DNA from: Bacteroidales bacterium
GTDB taxonomy: Bacteria > Bacteroidota > Bacteroidia > Bacteroidales > UBA7960
DNA: 6,752 nt
Assembly (NCBI GenBank): GCA_007128045.1
Contig: SKYG01000047.1
Coordinates: 1-6,752 of the forward strand
Reading direction: 5' to 3'
The notes beneath the pieces were generated by a model that made no database searches, was not told the origin of the DNA, and saw only the letters and a list, made by a program, of their open reading frames with translations. Positions 6,531-6,752 of the stretch are shown one piece after another; position 1 is the first letter of the stretch; every line of letters begins with the position of its first letter. The translations under genes and the position numbers were made by a program.

Positions 6531-6601
6531 GAACTTCAGTGCCCCTAATCATGTGTTTGTGCAGCAAAGCAGTTGTCATGGGAATTTTTTCTTATTGTTT
6601 G

Positions 6602-6619
6602 ATGCATATAATAGTGCAT
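6602..6619. promoter_or_regulatory. Short inverted repeat, possible operator
   Basis: ATGCA and TGCAT are perfect inverted arms separated by 8 bases (TATAATAG), about 135 bp upstream of the glutamine synthetase start. Arm length and spacing would suit a dimeric repressor or activator, but 5-bp arms also arise by chance in AT-rich DNA. Confidence 0.2.
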
Positions 6620-6697
6620 GCCTATTGGGTTTTTTAACACATATTAACAGTTAGTTATTTATGTGTCTGTGTTTTGTGATCGGCTGGTGATTGAATT

Positions 6698-6752
6698 TCA
6701 CCCCTCCTGTGAGAAGTAATTAACATGTTTGTTGAATAGAATTTCATCCTTA
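6698..6752 (-). other. Possible 3' tail of a minus-strand gene entering from the right edge
   Basis: The minus strand from 6751 encodes KDEILFNKHVNYFSQEG followed by TGA at 6700-6698. Seventeen codons are too few to show coding character, and another minus-strand frame is also open from the edge for 32 codons, so this is only a possibility. Confidence 0.12.

Larger units (their letters stand above)
6470..6752. other. Leader and upstream region of the glutamine synthetase gene
   Basis: These 283 AT-rich bases have no convincing gene. They hold the tandem array at 6499-6530, an inverted repeat CTGAA/TTCAG (6525-6529 with 6535-6539), a second inverted repeat ATGCA/TGCAT (6602-6606 with 6615-6619), and a weak sigma-54-like match at 6563-6578. 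On the minus strand two short frames are open from the right edge, one ending in TGA at 6698-6700, so the tail of another minus-strand gene cannot be excluded. Confidence 0.5.

Noticed and set aside
6607..6612. Perfect TATAAT as a plus-strand -10 box
   Set aside because: No -35 element lies at the right distance, no plus-strand gene follows in the window, and Bacteroidota promoters normally use TAnnTTTG.

Overview
The window most likely comes from a member of the Bacteroidota, probably Bacteroidia or a relative. The evidence is a large multidomain secreted lysyl-endopeptidase-type protease with fibronectin-III, MAM-like and InlB-type repeat modules, a lipoprotein with acidic residues after its cysteine, a glutamine synthetase with an LPxSC-type C-terminal segment, start codons without Shine-Dalgarno sequences, moderate-to-low GC, and TAnnTTTG-like promoter elements. 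The assignment rests on pattern recognition; no search was run.

Layout. Positions 1-2856 (minus strand) hold one uninterrupted reading frame of 952 codons that is still open at the left edge: a secreted trypsin-fold protease of the Achromobacter lysyl endopeptidase type with a long modular tail. Ninety bases upstream on the same strand is a 155-codon gene of unknown function (2946-3413). A 220-bp divergent intergenic region (3414-3633) separates it from a plus-strand gene for a PQQ-dependent aldose sugar dehydrogenase lipoprotein (3634-4779). That gene converges on a minus-strand type I glutamine synthetase gene (4964-6469). The 184 bp between them are packed with three hairpins that share an identical loop, followed by an 8-bp tandem repeat. 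The last 283 bp (6470-6752) lie upstream of the glutamine synthetase gene and appear non-coding, apart from short frames open at the right edge.

Function. The four genes do not form an obvious pathway. Two encode predicted exported enzymes: a protease that would release peptides outside the cell, and an envelope sugar dehydrogenase. One encodes the central cytoplasmic enzyme of ammonium assimilation. A nutrient-scavenging theme can be imagined, but gene order and orientation do not demonstrate it.

The most unusual content is non-coding. Three different 7-8-bp tandem arrays lie next to gene ends: 3576-3620 just before the dehydrogenase start, 4923-4954 just after the glutamine synthetase stop, and 6499-6530 just before the glutamine synthetase start. 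The third notable element is the hairpin cluster at 4789-4895, where the stems differ but remain paired around a constant GGTCAAGCC core. I saw no CRISPR array, tRNA, rRNA, transposase or defence system.
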